From an uncultured Zoogloea sp. (GTDB lineage Bacteria; Pseudomonadota; Gammaproteobacteria; Burkholderiales; Rhodocyclaceae): DNA of 9,125 nucleotides. The notes below the pieces were generated by a model. It saw only the letters and a program-made list of their open reading frames with translations, was not told where the DNA came from and did no database searches. Of this stretch, positions 1 through 6,738 are shown in pieces. The first letter of the stretch is position 1. Each line of letters begins with the position of its first letter. Made by a program: the position numbers and the translations under genes. The stretch is from positions 1 through 9,125 of the forward strand of contig CALBTT010000110.1 in the NCBI GenBank assembly GCA_937967645.1. The letters run 5' to 3'.

Positions 1-46
1 AGATGGTGATTCGTGACTGGAGTTCAGACGTGTGCTCTTCCGATCT
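1..46. other. Illumina P7-side adapter (artefact)
   Basis: Positions 13-46 match the 34-base TruSeq read-2 adapter exactly, from GTGACTGGAG to CTTCCGATCT. Positions 1-4 (AGAT) fit the tail of the P7 arm and 5-12 (GGTGATTC) sit where an 8-base i7 index belongs. Translation of this stretch gives MTGVQTCALPIS, a peptide known from adapter-contaminated database entries. This is not biological sequence. The real insert begins at about 47. Confidence 0.97.
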
Positions 47-51
47 CTTCG

Positions 52-3000
52 CTACACCGCGATCACCGGCTTGCGACCAGACTGCAAGGCATCCAGCGCT
101 GCTTGCACCGAATCCTCGATCTTGATGCCCAACAGGAACTGCCGGTTCAGTGCGTACAGCCGCGAGCCGAAGTTCATGCTCGAAGCCCGCATCCGCTGGC
201 CCTTGCGCTCCTGCTCGGGAATCTTCTCCCAGTCGCCCTCGAACGACTTGTTCATCTTGCCGACCATCTTGGACACATCGCCCGCGAGGTAGGACAGTCC
301 AGCCAGCGCCTCCGACAGCTTGTTCGCCAACTCGACGTTGCGCCCTTGCTGCTCCGGCGAAGGAAGGCGTGTGACGAAGGTCAGCTTGGAGAAGTCGTGC
401 TCCCGGCGAATGAGCACGCCGTCGCGGGCCATGTTCGCGCTGATGGCCTCTTGCAGCGCCTCGCCGCCCGTGCGCAGCGTGTCCGGCAGCGACTTGAGGT
501 CAACCGAGGCCGGGAACACCTTGTTGTAGATCGCGAAGTTGCTGACGCCCTTGAGCGGCGTCGCGCTCGAATAGACCACGCCCTGCGTGTTCGCCACGGC
601 CTCGCCGACTGCGGCCGAGATGTTCGACGCGCCCGAAGCGACATGCGCTTCGTCGAGGAAGAGCATCGTCTGCTTCTGCGAGATCGCGGTCAGCAGTTGC
701 GACTTGAGGTTCTTCGACGCGGCACGCTGGAACTGCGAGTAGGTCGCGAGCACCATGTCGGTCGCCGGGTCGATGTCCATGTCATCGGTGGCCTTGCGCC
801 GCTCCTGCGGCGACGTGGCCCGGTACAGGATTTCATCCTCGGTGCCGAAGCGCATGACATGCACGCCCTCGTTGAAGATGAAGAGCTTGTTGAACAGTTG
901 CCGCGAACCGATGTCCTCGATGTCGCGGAAGATGTCGGTGAACAGTTCGGGCTTGATGGTCAGGAAGATCGGCGTCTGCTCGTGCAGCTTCGCGTAGCGC
1001 ATCATCCCGGCCACGAAGCGGCCCTTGCCCATGCCGGTCTGATCGGCATTGATGATGCCCCGGCCGGACTCGACCGACTGGATCGCCAGCGCGAGCGCGT
1101 CGATCTGCTCCGGGCTGAAAAACGAGCCAAGCTGCTCCTTCGAGTAGCGCAGCTTCTCGGCCACGAAGTCATCGACCGGGCCTTCCCGCGCTTCCAGATC
1201 GTTCAGCGCGGCATAAGTGGCCCCGGCCATGTTGATCGGCACCATGCCTGACGGCTGACCGAGCTTGGACGCCGACTGGTACGGCGTCTGGAACTCGTTG
1301 ATGCGCCGCTCCGGCGCGGGCGCAGCGAGTTCCGGGTACTCGGCCAGCACATGGTTCGGCACCGGCAGCTTCTCGGACATCGCCTTGGCGATCACCTCGC
1401 GGTGCGTGATGCCCATTGGCAGATTGATCCACTCCAAGGCTTCCTTGTCGCCCGCCTTGGCCCGCTCGTGATACCACTTCGTCACCTCGAATTGCAGCCG
1501 GGCGATCTCGCCGATGGCTGCGGCCTGCTGGCCTCCGGGGAACCGGCCGCCGACGATGCTGCGGCTGCGGTCGGCCTTGCCCAGCGCCTCGCTCCACTCG
1601 TCGCTCGTCATCTGCCACGGCTCGCGCTTCTCGCCATTGCCGGGCGCTGCCACCACCCATGACGGCGGGTTGGCCTCAGTCGTGAATGCCGGGCTGGCTT
1701 CAACCGCCACAGCCGCCACGTCGATCTCGACAGGCTCGGGCTTCGGCTCACGCTTCTCGGGCTTCGGCTCACGCTTCTCGGGCTGCGCAGCAGCCTCCGT
1801 GCGCGCTTGCAGGTTGAGCACCAGCGGGTTGTTGGTCAGGTCTTGCGGATCACCGCCGAGCACGCGGATGCGCTCGTCGATGTTGACCAGCCAGAACTTG
1901 TTGACGGGCACCATCACCGGCCCGCCATCGGCGTTGTAGCGGTGCATGAAGCCTTTTTCGTCGGCGGTCTGCTGGTCGAACAGCAGCATCCACTTGTAGT
2001 CCTTCAACGGCTCGATGTCGTCAGGGCGCGGCTCGACACGGCGCAGCATCGCGTCCAGTCGATCCACGCTCAGGTCGCCGTAGTACACCGACCTGTTGCC
2101 GACCCAGTTGCCGTTCGGCAGGCGCGTGAAGCCCGGAAAATCCGGCTCAGGCACAGCCGCCGCCTCCTGCACCTGCGCAGGCTGGTACTTGGCGACGTTC
2201 TCCCAGTCGCCCTCATAGCGCAGGCCGGTGTAGAACAGCGGCCCGGCGCGCATATCCGGGTTGCGGCGCGCTTCGCTCAGGTCGAAGCTCACCTGCACCT
2301 CATGGCTCATCTCGGGCCGCTCGCCCGGCGTGAACGGCTGGCCGCCCACGCGGTCGAAGCGGCCGTAGGTGACGATGAAGAGCTTGCCGTCCATGTCCCG
2401 CACCACGGCCATGTCGGGCAGACTGCCCGGTGCCTTCACCTCGCCGGTTTCGGCCACCGTGCCATCGGCGGTCAGCGAGGCGCGCTGCGCCTCCGGTGCT
2501 TCCAGCGTTGCCAGATAGGCCCGTGCCTCTTCGAGCAGGGCCTTGGCCTCACCGTAGGTCTTTTCGTTGAGGCTACGCATCAGGCCAGCGGCCGACCGTG
2601 CCCGCTCTTCGGCCTCCATCTCGTAGTAGCGCTCGCGATACTCGCTGCGCGCCACCGCCATGCCCACCTGCTCTTCGCGACTCGCGACGAGCACGACGCG
2701 GGCGTCAAGCCGCTTGTTCTCTTCGATGTAGCGCGACGCCATCGGATCGGCTGGGTCGATGGCCGCGTAGAACATGCGGCCCGGCCACGCTTCGGTGTTC
2801 TCTTCCGTGCGCGACCCCAGCAGCGGGCGCGAGGCATTCATCACCACCCAGCCATCCGGCACTTCCATCGGGTCGTTCTCGAAGATGCCGACCCGCACCT
2901 CGGCCACGGCCAACTCCGGCGCGGGCGGAATGACGACGATGCGGCCCTGATGGCTGTAGACCAGCTTCTCGATGTTCCCGCCACCTTGCGGCGCGGGATC

Positions 3001-4797
3001 GTCGGTCAGGATGCGATAGCGGGTGTTCCCAGCACTGGTGCTTGCTGCGTCCACCACCAGACCTTCCACGATGCCCACAGACAGAGGATCGCCTGCATCC
3101 AGCGCCGTGAACCTCACGCGCTCGCCGACCTTCGGCTGCGCAAGGGAACGATGGAACTCCACACCCGGAACGATGATGCGATCACGCAGGGTATCGCTGA
3201 CCACATAGCCCAAGCCGTCCGGTGTCTTGCCCAGCAGCGTGCGGATCGTGCCCTCGTACTCGCCACCACGCACATACACGCTGTCGCCGACCTCCGGCTC
3301 AGGCTTCTTCGCCTTCTGCGGCTCGGGGCGCGGCGCGTTGTACGCGGCGATGACCTTCTCCGACCATCCCCACAACTCATCGTAGGTCGTGAGCACAGGC
3401 AGCTTGTCCGGCACCGAGGACTGGTGAGGCTCGGCGAGCTTGTCGCCGATCACCATGAGACGGACGTTGTAGCCCGCGCCGTGGCGCGTGTACATCCGGC
3501 CGTCAAGCTCCACCAGACCATGCACCTCGTAGTGGTCATGGATGTAGTTCAGGAAGTGCTTGGCACCGCCCTTCACGGTTCCATCCGACTGGGCGCTGTC
3601 TGCACCGAAAATCAGGACTGACCGACCCTCATCCTTGCGGGCGGCCAGCGTGCGCAGCGCGATGTAGTGATCGAGCCTGCGCACGGACGGCAGCTTGTCG
3701 AACGAGCGGGCCTCGTCCATGCTGCCGAACGGCGGATTCGCGATGGTGTAGTCGAAGCCTTCCGGCACCGCGAACCGGGCGCGGAAGGGCACATCGGTGG
3801 CGTCACCCAGTTCAGCCGTGATGCGCGGGTTCTCGCGCAGCGCGTCAAGCCGCTTGCGATCCAGTTCCAGCGCGTACACCTTCGCGCCCTCGGGGATCAG
3901 GTTGACCAGCCCGCCGTTGCCTGCGGTCGGCTCGAAGAACGAGCGCCCGCTGATGTCGTCGTCGCCCATCACCAGCCGCTGGGCAACCACCGACATCGGC
4001 ATGGGGGTCGAATACTGCTGCAAGAACACGGACTCCGACGTGCGCATCCGCGCCGCAGGCAGGCCGTAGTAGAAGTCGGCGGCCACCTTGAAGGCACGCT
4101 CGGTCGGCCCGTTCTGGGCCTTGTTCGCGAAGGCGCGGTAGGCCGATGCCTCGACGGCCTCTTGAAGCCGGTGCATCTCGCCGTCACTCGGCTCCTTGCC
4201 GTACACCACGCGGCCGAACTTTTGCAGGTCGGCCCATGACGCCTTCTGGCCGCCCATGATCTGGCCCACAAAGCCATCGCCGCACAGCCGCAGTTCTTCC
4301 TCGCTGTCGGCACGCAGGAACATCGCCCTGCTCACACCCTGCGACTCCACGGAGCGCTCGGTCACAGCCTCGCTTTCGGACGTGCGCACGAAGCGCCCGG
4401 CCGGTGTCTGGTAGACGGTGTTGCCCTCGGCGTTCACGCCCAGCACGTCGGCGCGCAGCGCGACCGCATTGAGGTTCGCTTGGAACTTCTGGGCACAGCG
4501 CTCGCGGAACACGCTGTCGATCTCGCTCACCGCGACCTCGACCAGCGGGCACTTCTCGATGCCGATGGCAGCGGCGATCCGGCTGGGCCTCAAGCCCTGA
4601 TCGCCCGCCATGTAGTAGATGCCACGGTCGAAGCGTGGCGACCCCTCGAACGGCAGGAAGCCGATCTCCTTGAACCGATCCGGGGCCACGGTGTTGTTCA
4701 TGTCGATGAGCGCCAAGCGCTCAACCCCGTCAGCCATCTTGATGCTGCCCAGATAGATGCCCTGTGCGGACAGGTCGATCCAGCGTTGTGTTTTCAT
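52..4797 (-). CDS. DarB-like DNA methyltransferase / SF2 helicase polyvalent protein, 3' end missing
   Basis: This is a giant fusion protein (1581 residues seen) that starts at ATG 4797-4795. Seen: a methyltransferase half with SAM-binding motif I E289-P-T-A-G-N-G-G and catalytic motif N354-P-P-F-G, the N6-adenine type. Next come KOW-like barrel segments (about residues 500-600), a long variable middle and a charged PEKREPK repeat near 1005-1021. A helicase half follows, with Walker A D1252-Q-T-G-M-G-K1258, Walker B D1382-E-A-H and S1411-A-T. Known: phage P1 DarB and strawberry-notch-like proteins of mobile elements share this layout, and P1 DarB protects incoming DNA from type I restriction. 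Inferred: an antirestriction or DNA-modifying role for this plasmid. The protein stops at ...GRKPVIAV, just where the second RecA-like domain should begin. The TAG at 52-54 lies only six bases from adapter, so the gene is probably cut rather than complete. The upstream SD is weak (GGCGGGA, 4803-4817 area). Expression probably comes from the promoter ahead of the 440-residue gene. Confidence 0.88.
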   Translation of the reverse strand: MKTQRWIDLSAQGIYLGSIKMADGVERLALIDMNNTVAPDRFKEIGFLPFEGSPRFDRGIYYMAGDQGLRPSRIAAAIGIEKCPLVEVAVSEIDSVFRERCAQKFQANLNAVALRADVLGVNAEGNTVYQTPAGRFVRTSESEAVTERSVESQGVSRAMFLRADSEEELRLCGDGFVGQIMGGQKASWADLQKFGRVVYGKEPSDGEMHRLQEAVEASAYRAFANKAQNGPTERAFKVAADFYYGLPAARMRTSESVFLQQYSTPMPMSVVAQRLVMGDDDISGRSFFEPTAGNGGLVNLIPEGAKVYALELDRKRLDALRENPRITAELGDATDVPFRARFAVPEGFDYTIANPPFGSMDEARSFDKLPSVRRLDHYIALRTLAARKDEGRSVLIFGADSAQSDGTVKGGAKHFLNYIHDHYEVHGLVELDGRMYTRHGAGYNVRLMVIGDKLAEPHQSSVPDKLPVLTTYDELWGWSEKVIAAYNAPRPEPQKAKKPEPEVGDSVYVRGGEYEGTIRTLLGKTPDGLGYVVSDTLRDRIIVPGVEFHRSLAQPKVGERVRFTALDAGDPLSVGIVEGLVVDAASTSAGNTRYRILTDDPAPQGGGNIEKLVYSHQGRIVVIPPAPELAVAEVRVGIFENDPMEVPDGWVVMNASRPLLGSRTEENTEAWPGRMFYAAIDPADPMASRYIEENKRLDARVVLVASREEQVGMAVARSEYRERYYEMEAEERARSAAGLMRSLNEKTYGEAKALLEEARAYLATLEAPEAQRASLTADGTVAETGEVKAPGSLPDMAVVRDMDGKLFIVTYGRFDRVGGQPFTPGERPEMSHEVQVSFDLSEARRNPDMRAGPLFYTGLRYEGDWENVAKYQPAQVQEAAAVPEPDFPGFTRLPNGNWVGNRSVYYGDLSVDRLDAMLRRVEPRPDDIEPLKDYKWMLLFDQQTADEKGFMHRYNADGGPVMVPVNKFWLVNIDERIRVLGGDPQDLTNNPLVLNLQARTEAAAQPEKREPKPEKREPKPEPVEIDVAAVAVEASPAFTTEANPPSWVVAAPGNGEKREPWQMTSDEWSEALGKADRSRSIVGGRFPGGQQAAAIGEIARLQFEVTKWYHERAKAGDKEALEWINLPMGITHREVIAKAMSEKLPVPNHVLAEYPELAAPAPERRINEFQTPYQSASKLGQPSGMVPINMAGATYAALNDLEAREGPVDDFVAEKLRYSKEQLGSFFSPEQIDALALAIQSVESGRGIINADQTGMGKGRFVAGMMRYAKLHEQTPIFLTIKPELFTDIFRDIEDIGSRQLFNKLFIFNEGVHVMRFGTEDEILYRATSPQERRKATDDMDIDPATDMVLATYSQFQRAASKNLKSQLLTAISQKQTMLFLDEAHVASGASNISAAVGEAVANTQGVVYSSATPLKGVSNFAIYNKVFPASVDLKSLPDTLRTGGEALQEAISANMARDGVLIRREHDFSKLTFVTRLPSPEQQGRNVELANKLSEALAGLSYLAGDVSKMVGKMNKSFEGDWEKIPEQERKGQRMRASSMNFGSRLYALNRQFLLGIKIEDSVQAALDALQSGRKPVIAV
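1735..1784 (-). repeat. 21-bp in-frame tandem repeat in the DarB-like linker
   Basis: The 21-base unit starting CTCGGGCTTCGG at 1735 recurs exactly at 1756, and a partial third copy starts at 1777. On the minus strand it encodes PEKREPK twice, followed by PE. It lies between the methyltransferase and helicase halves, so it is most likely a flexible charged linker whose copy number can change by slippage without shifting the frame. Confidence 0.85.
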
Positions 4798-4854
4798 CGT
4801 CAGCTATCCCGCCTACGCAAGTTCTTTTCAATGCCCAGCAGACGCACATGCGGA

Positions 4855-4888
4855 AACGGCCGGATCGCGTTGCCACGAACCGGCCGTT
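4855..4888. repeat. inverted repeat, 9-bp arms
   Basis: AACGGCCGG at 4855-4863 is matched perfectly by CCGGCCGTT at 4880-4888 across a 16-base spacer. It lies 58-91 bases upstream of the DarB-like start codon and would fold in the leader or intercistronic RNA. There is no T-tract. It could be an RNA stem or a protein-binding site. Confidence 0.7.
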
Positions 4889-4929
4889 GCTCCAACGTCG
4901 TCAGACACACCCTCCAAGGGCGCTGTGCG

Positions 4930-4965
4930 GCTTGGTATCCCGCCCGCGAAAGCGGGATGCCAAGC
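4930..4965. repeat. strong hairpin, 14-bp stem
   Basis: GCTTGGTATCCCGC (4930-4943) pairs with GCGGGATGCCAAGC (4952-4965) around the 8-base loop CCGCGAAA, with a single T:G wobble. The core, CCCGC...GAAAGCGGG, resembles short dispersed intergenic palindromes found in many proteobacterial chromosomes. No run of T follows on either strand, so it does not look like an intrinsic terminator. It may act as an attenuator, an mRNA-stabilising stem or a REP-like element. Confidence 0.8.
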
Positions 4966-4981
4966 AGTACAGGATGGATGA

Positions 4982-5031
4982 AGCGGGCCGCTCGACCCGC
5001 TGGGTGACTGGGGAGGTGCGTCCACCTCCCC
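4982..5031. repeat. two tandem hairpins after the 440-residue gene
   Basis: The first has arms AGCGGG (4982-4987) and CCCGCT (4996-5001). The second has 9-bp arms GGGGAGGTG (5010-5018) and CACCTCCCC (5023-5031) with the loop CGTC. The second stem lies only eight bases beyond the TGA at 5042-5040 on the minus strand. Neither is followed by T residues. They could protect the upstream mRNA from 3' decay or reduce read-through into the DarB-like gene. Confidence 0.7.
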
Positions 5032-5039
5032 CGCCTTCA

Positions 5040-6362
5040 TCACATGCTCGGGCCGTCGTCGTAGTCGGCCGTCGCAGGCTGACGCTCTTCCGGCTCGGCA
5101 GCAGCGGGTGCAGCCGCAGCCGGGGCAGGCTTCTCGGCCTCCACGGTCTTGGCGGCCTCGTTGCCGAACTCGATGCGCGGGATGGCCTCGTAGGGCACCT
5201 CGGCCAACTTCATCATGGCCTTCTTGGGCCACATCTCGGTCGGCGACGCGAACACCGCATACGGCTCGCCGTCCGGGTGGCGATGCACGGCCACGACCGT
5301 GTTGGTGAAGGCCGGGGTTTCGCGCACGTAGTCGCCGTTCGGCTCGCGGATGGTGTAGGCGGCCAGATGCGAACGATCCTTCTCGTTCAGGTAGGTCTTG
5401 CGCGAGTCGGCACCGAAGTCGATCTTCTCGGCGGACACCACCTCGACCGTCAGCGCGCCTTGCGCCGCGCCGTAGTAGTAGTTGCGCACCTTGTCGCGCA
5501 CGGCCTGATCCTGCGAGGCGTAGTTCGGCTCGGCGTCGCCCTTGACGCCAGCGATCACGGCGCGGATCACGTCCTTGTACTCGGTGTCCACAGCGGAGAA
5601 GCCGGGCTTGGCTTCCATCAGCTTGCCCAGCGTGGCAGCAGCATCGACCTTGCGGGAGACTTCCTTGTGGTCGCCCAGCGCCTGATCGAACACCTTGGTC
5701 TTTTCGGTGTCCGGGTACAGGCGCGGCGCGGCGACTTGCTTGCCTTCGTGGAACACGCGCACGATGGCGATGGGATCGCGGGCACGGCCCTGCTCGTCCT
5801 TGATCGACAGCGCGTTGGTCAGCGCGGCGTCGATGTTGTCCTTGTTGACGATGGTCGCGCCCTTGAGCATCTCGACGTAGGCTTGGGCGTTGCTGCGCTT
5901 GCCGCCTTCGATCTCCACCGAGTCGCGCAGCTTGATGTGCGCGAGGCCCATCATGGTTTCGGCTTGCGGGTTCGCGGCCATGACCTTCGGCCAGTGGGCG
6001 CGGTACTCGGTGACGCCGCTCTCGTTCGTGGCGACCTTGTACGCCTCGTCGAACGAGATCAGGGGGATGTTGGCCTTGGCCTTGTCGGCGATGGTGTCAC
6101 GGTGGAATTCACCCGTGACGTACTGCTCCTTCACCTTGGCCTCGTTCGAGTCGGGCCGCTCGGCCACGCGCTCGCTGACCGTGGTCAGGCGCACCTTGAC
6201 CACTTCGTCCGGGTTGTCCACCCGGCGACCCACGGCATAGTGAAAACCATCGGCAGGCGTCTCGTAGGACTCGACTGCCACAAACAGACGTTCGGCGCGG
6301 GGCTTGGATTGACCACTGCCCTTGCCGCCGCCACCCAACTTGTTGGGATCAAAGCTGCTCAT
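5040..6362 (-). CDS. hypothetical protein, 440 aa, upstream partner of the DarB-like gene
   Basis: I do not recognise a family for this protein. The start MSSFDPNKLGGGG (ATG 6362-6360) is chosen because AAAGGAG at 6374-6368 sits five bases upstream; a further in-frame ATG at 6398-6396 has no such site. What can be seen: a Gly/Lys-rich start (LGGGGKGSG), a soluble mixed alpha/beta-like body of about residues 20-390 with no signal peptide or membrane segment, and a low-complexity Ala/Pro/Glu tail (APAAAAPAAAEPEE) that ends in an acidic YDDGPSM. It is read towards the DarB-like gene, 242 bases away, and has its own promoter, so the two may form one operon. P1 DarB works with accessory proteins, so a partner role is possible. 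That is inference from position only. A single-stranded-DNA or structural role cannot be excluded. Confidence 0.85.
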   Translation of the reverse strand: MSSFDPNKLGGGGKGSGQSKPRAERLFVAVESYETPADGFHYAVGRRVDNPDEVVKVRLTTVSERVAERPDSNEAKVKEQYVTGEFHRDTIADKAKANIPLISFDEAYKVATNESGVTEYRAHWPKVMAANPQAETMMGLAHIKLRDSVEIEGGKRSNAQAYVEMLKGATIVNKDNIDAALTNALSIKDEQGRARDPIAIVRVFHEGKQVAAPRLYPDTEKTKVFDQALGDHKEVSRKVDAAATLGKLMEAKPGFSAVDTEYKDVIRAVIAGVKGDAEPNYASQDQAVRDKVRNYYYGAAQGALTVEVVSAEKIDFGADSRKTYLNEKDRSHLAAYTIREPNGDYVRETPAFTNTVVAVHRHPDGEPYAVFASPTEMWPKKAMMKLAEVPYEAIPRIEFGNEAAKTVEAEKPAPAAAAPAAAEPEERQPATADYDDGPSM

Positions 6363-6367
6363 AAGGA

Positions 6368-6374
6368 CTCCTTT
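6368..6374 (-). promoter_or_regulatory. ribosome binding site of the 440-aa gene
   Basis: AAAGGAG on the minus strand, five bases before ATG 6362-6360, is a near-ideal Shine-Dalgarno. It decides the start codon in favour of the MSSFDP form. Confidence 0.85.
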
Positions 6375-6400
6375 CATCAGAGAAATAGTTGTCAGCACCG

Positions 6401-6436
6401 CGCCACATCGTTCAGATGCAAGTTGGCACTGTGGCG
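6401..6436. repeat. inverted repeat at the start of the 440-aa gene transcript
   Basis: CGCCACA (6401-6407) and TGTGGCG (6430-6436) form 7-bp arms with a 22-base spacer. The right arm lies at the predicted transcription start (about 6431) just after the -10 box. It may be a 5' leader stem or an operator overlapping +1. Confidence 0.55.
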
Positions 6437-6437
6437 G

Positions 6438-6466
6438 AATGTACCAAGCAAGCGGCTTTCAGTCAA
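6438..6466 (-). promoter_or_regulatory. sigma70-type promoter for the 440-aa gene (and probably the DarB-like gene)
   Basis: On the minus strand TTGACT (6466-6461) is followed after exactly 17 bases by TACATT (6443-6438). That is 5/6 and 4/6 matches to the consensus boxes. Transcription would start near 6431 and leave a leader of about 70 bases before the ATG. The spacer contains CTGAAAGCCGCT, which loosely resembles the iteron core CTGAAACGCT, but the match is too weak to claim RepA binding. Confidence 0.65.
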
Positions 6467-6587
6467 TACCCAAAACCAGTTTTTTTACAGGCGCATCAAC
6501 AACTTAGGTTATATTTGTGTCGTTGCAGCGTTCTATCTTTTTGTTAGTTTTCTGGTATTGCATTTTTTCGGGATGTTGATAAAGTGC

Positions 6588-6616
6588 TGTACATTGACCA
6601 TAGGTCTGGATATGAT
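6588..6616 (+). promoter_or_regulatory. repA promoter with an operator-like palindrome
   Basis: TGTACA (6588-6593) and TATGAT (6611-6616) are 17 bases apart, 4/6 and 5/6 matches to the -35 and -10 consensus, in an AT-rich stretch. The spacer holds the perfect 11-bp palindrome GACCATAGGTC (6596-6606). Binding there would block RNA polymerase, so it is a candidate operator for repA autoregulation or a plasmid repressor. Transcription would begin near 6623, about 115 bases before repA. Confidence 0.65.
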
Positions 6617-6697
6617 ACAGCCCCATCAAGAGCATGTAGAATTGCGTCTGTCAAGTGGCAAGGCAGCAATCAGGATCGAAAGATGGTGATGTGATGT

Positions 6698-6720
6698 GAG
6701 AGGGTGGCGACACCCCCCTC
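6698..6720 (+). promoter_or_regulatory. repA leader hairpin with a GNRA loop
   Basis: GGGTG (6702-6706) pairs with CACCC (6711-6715) around GCGA, a GNRA tetraloop. GAG (6698-6700) and CTC (6718-6720) can extend the stem past an internal loop. It ends 18 bases before the repA ATG, next to the AAAGG ribosome-binding site (6726-6730), so it could tune repA translation. Confidence 0.45.
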
Positions 6721-6738
6721 GGGACAAAGGGACACGGG

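Noticed and set aside
13..1251. Long plus-strand open frame beginning MTGVQTCALPIS
   Set aside because: The first residues are translated adapter; the rest is antisense to the DarB-like gene, whose catalytic motifs are clear.
1807..3621. 604-residue plus-strand open frame
   Set aside because: Antisense shadow of the DarB-like gene in high-GC DNA; His/Arg/Leu-rich with no recognisable domain or RBS.
4930..5031. Intergenic stems as rho-independent terminators
   Set aside because: No T-tract follows any of the stems on either strand.
6494..6506. Second IHF site (CATCAACAACTTA) in the divergent region
   Set aside because: The first consensus position mismatches and nothing nearby supports it; kept only as a weak possibility.
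4764..6689. 641-residue plus-strand open frame
   Set aside because: Antisense to the 440-residue gene and running through the divergent promoters; low-complexity composition typical of a shadow frame.
6612..6689. Possible 25-residue leader peptide MIQPHQEHV... before repA
   Set aside because: Its ATG lies inside the predicted -10 box, upstream of the transcription start.
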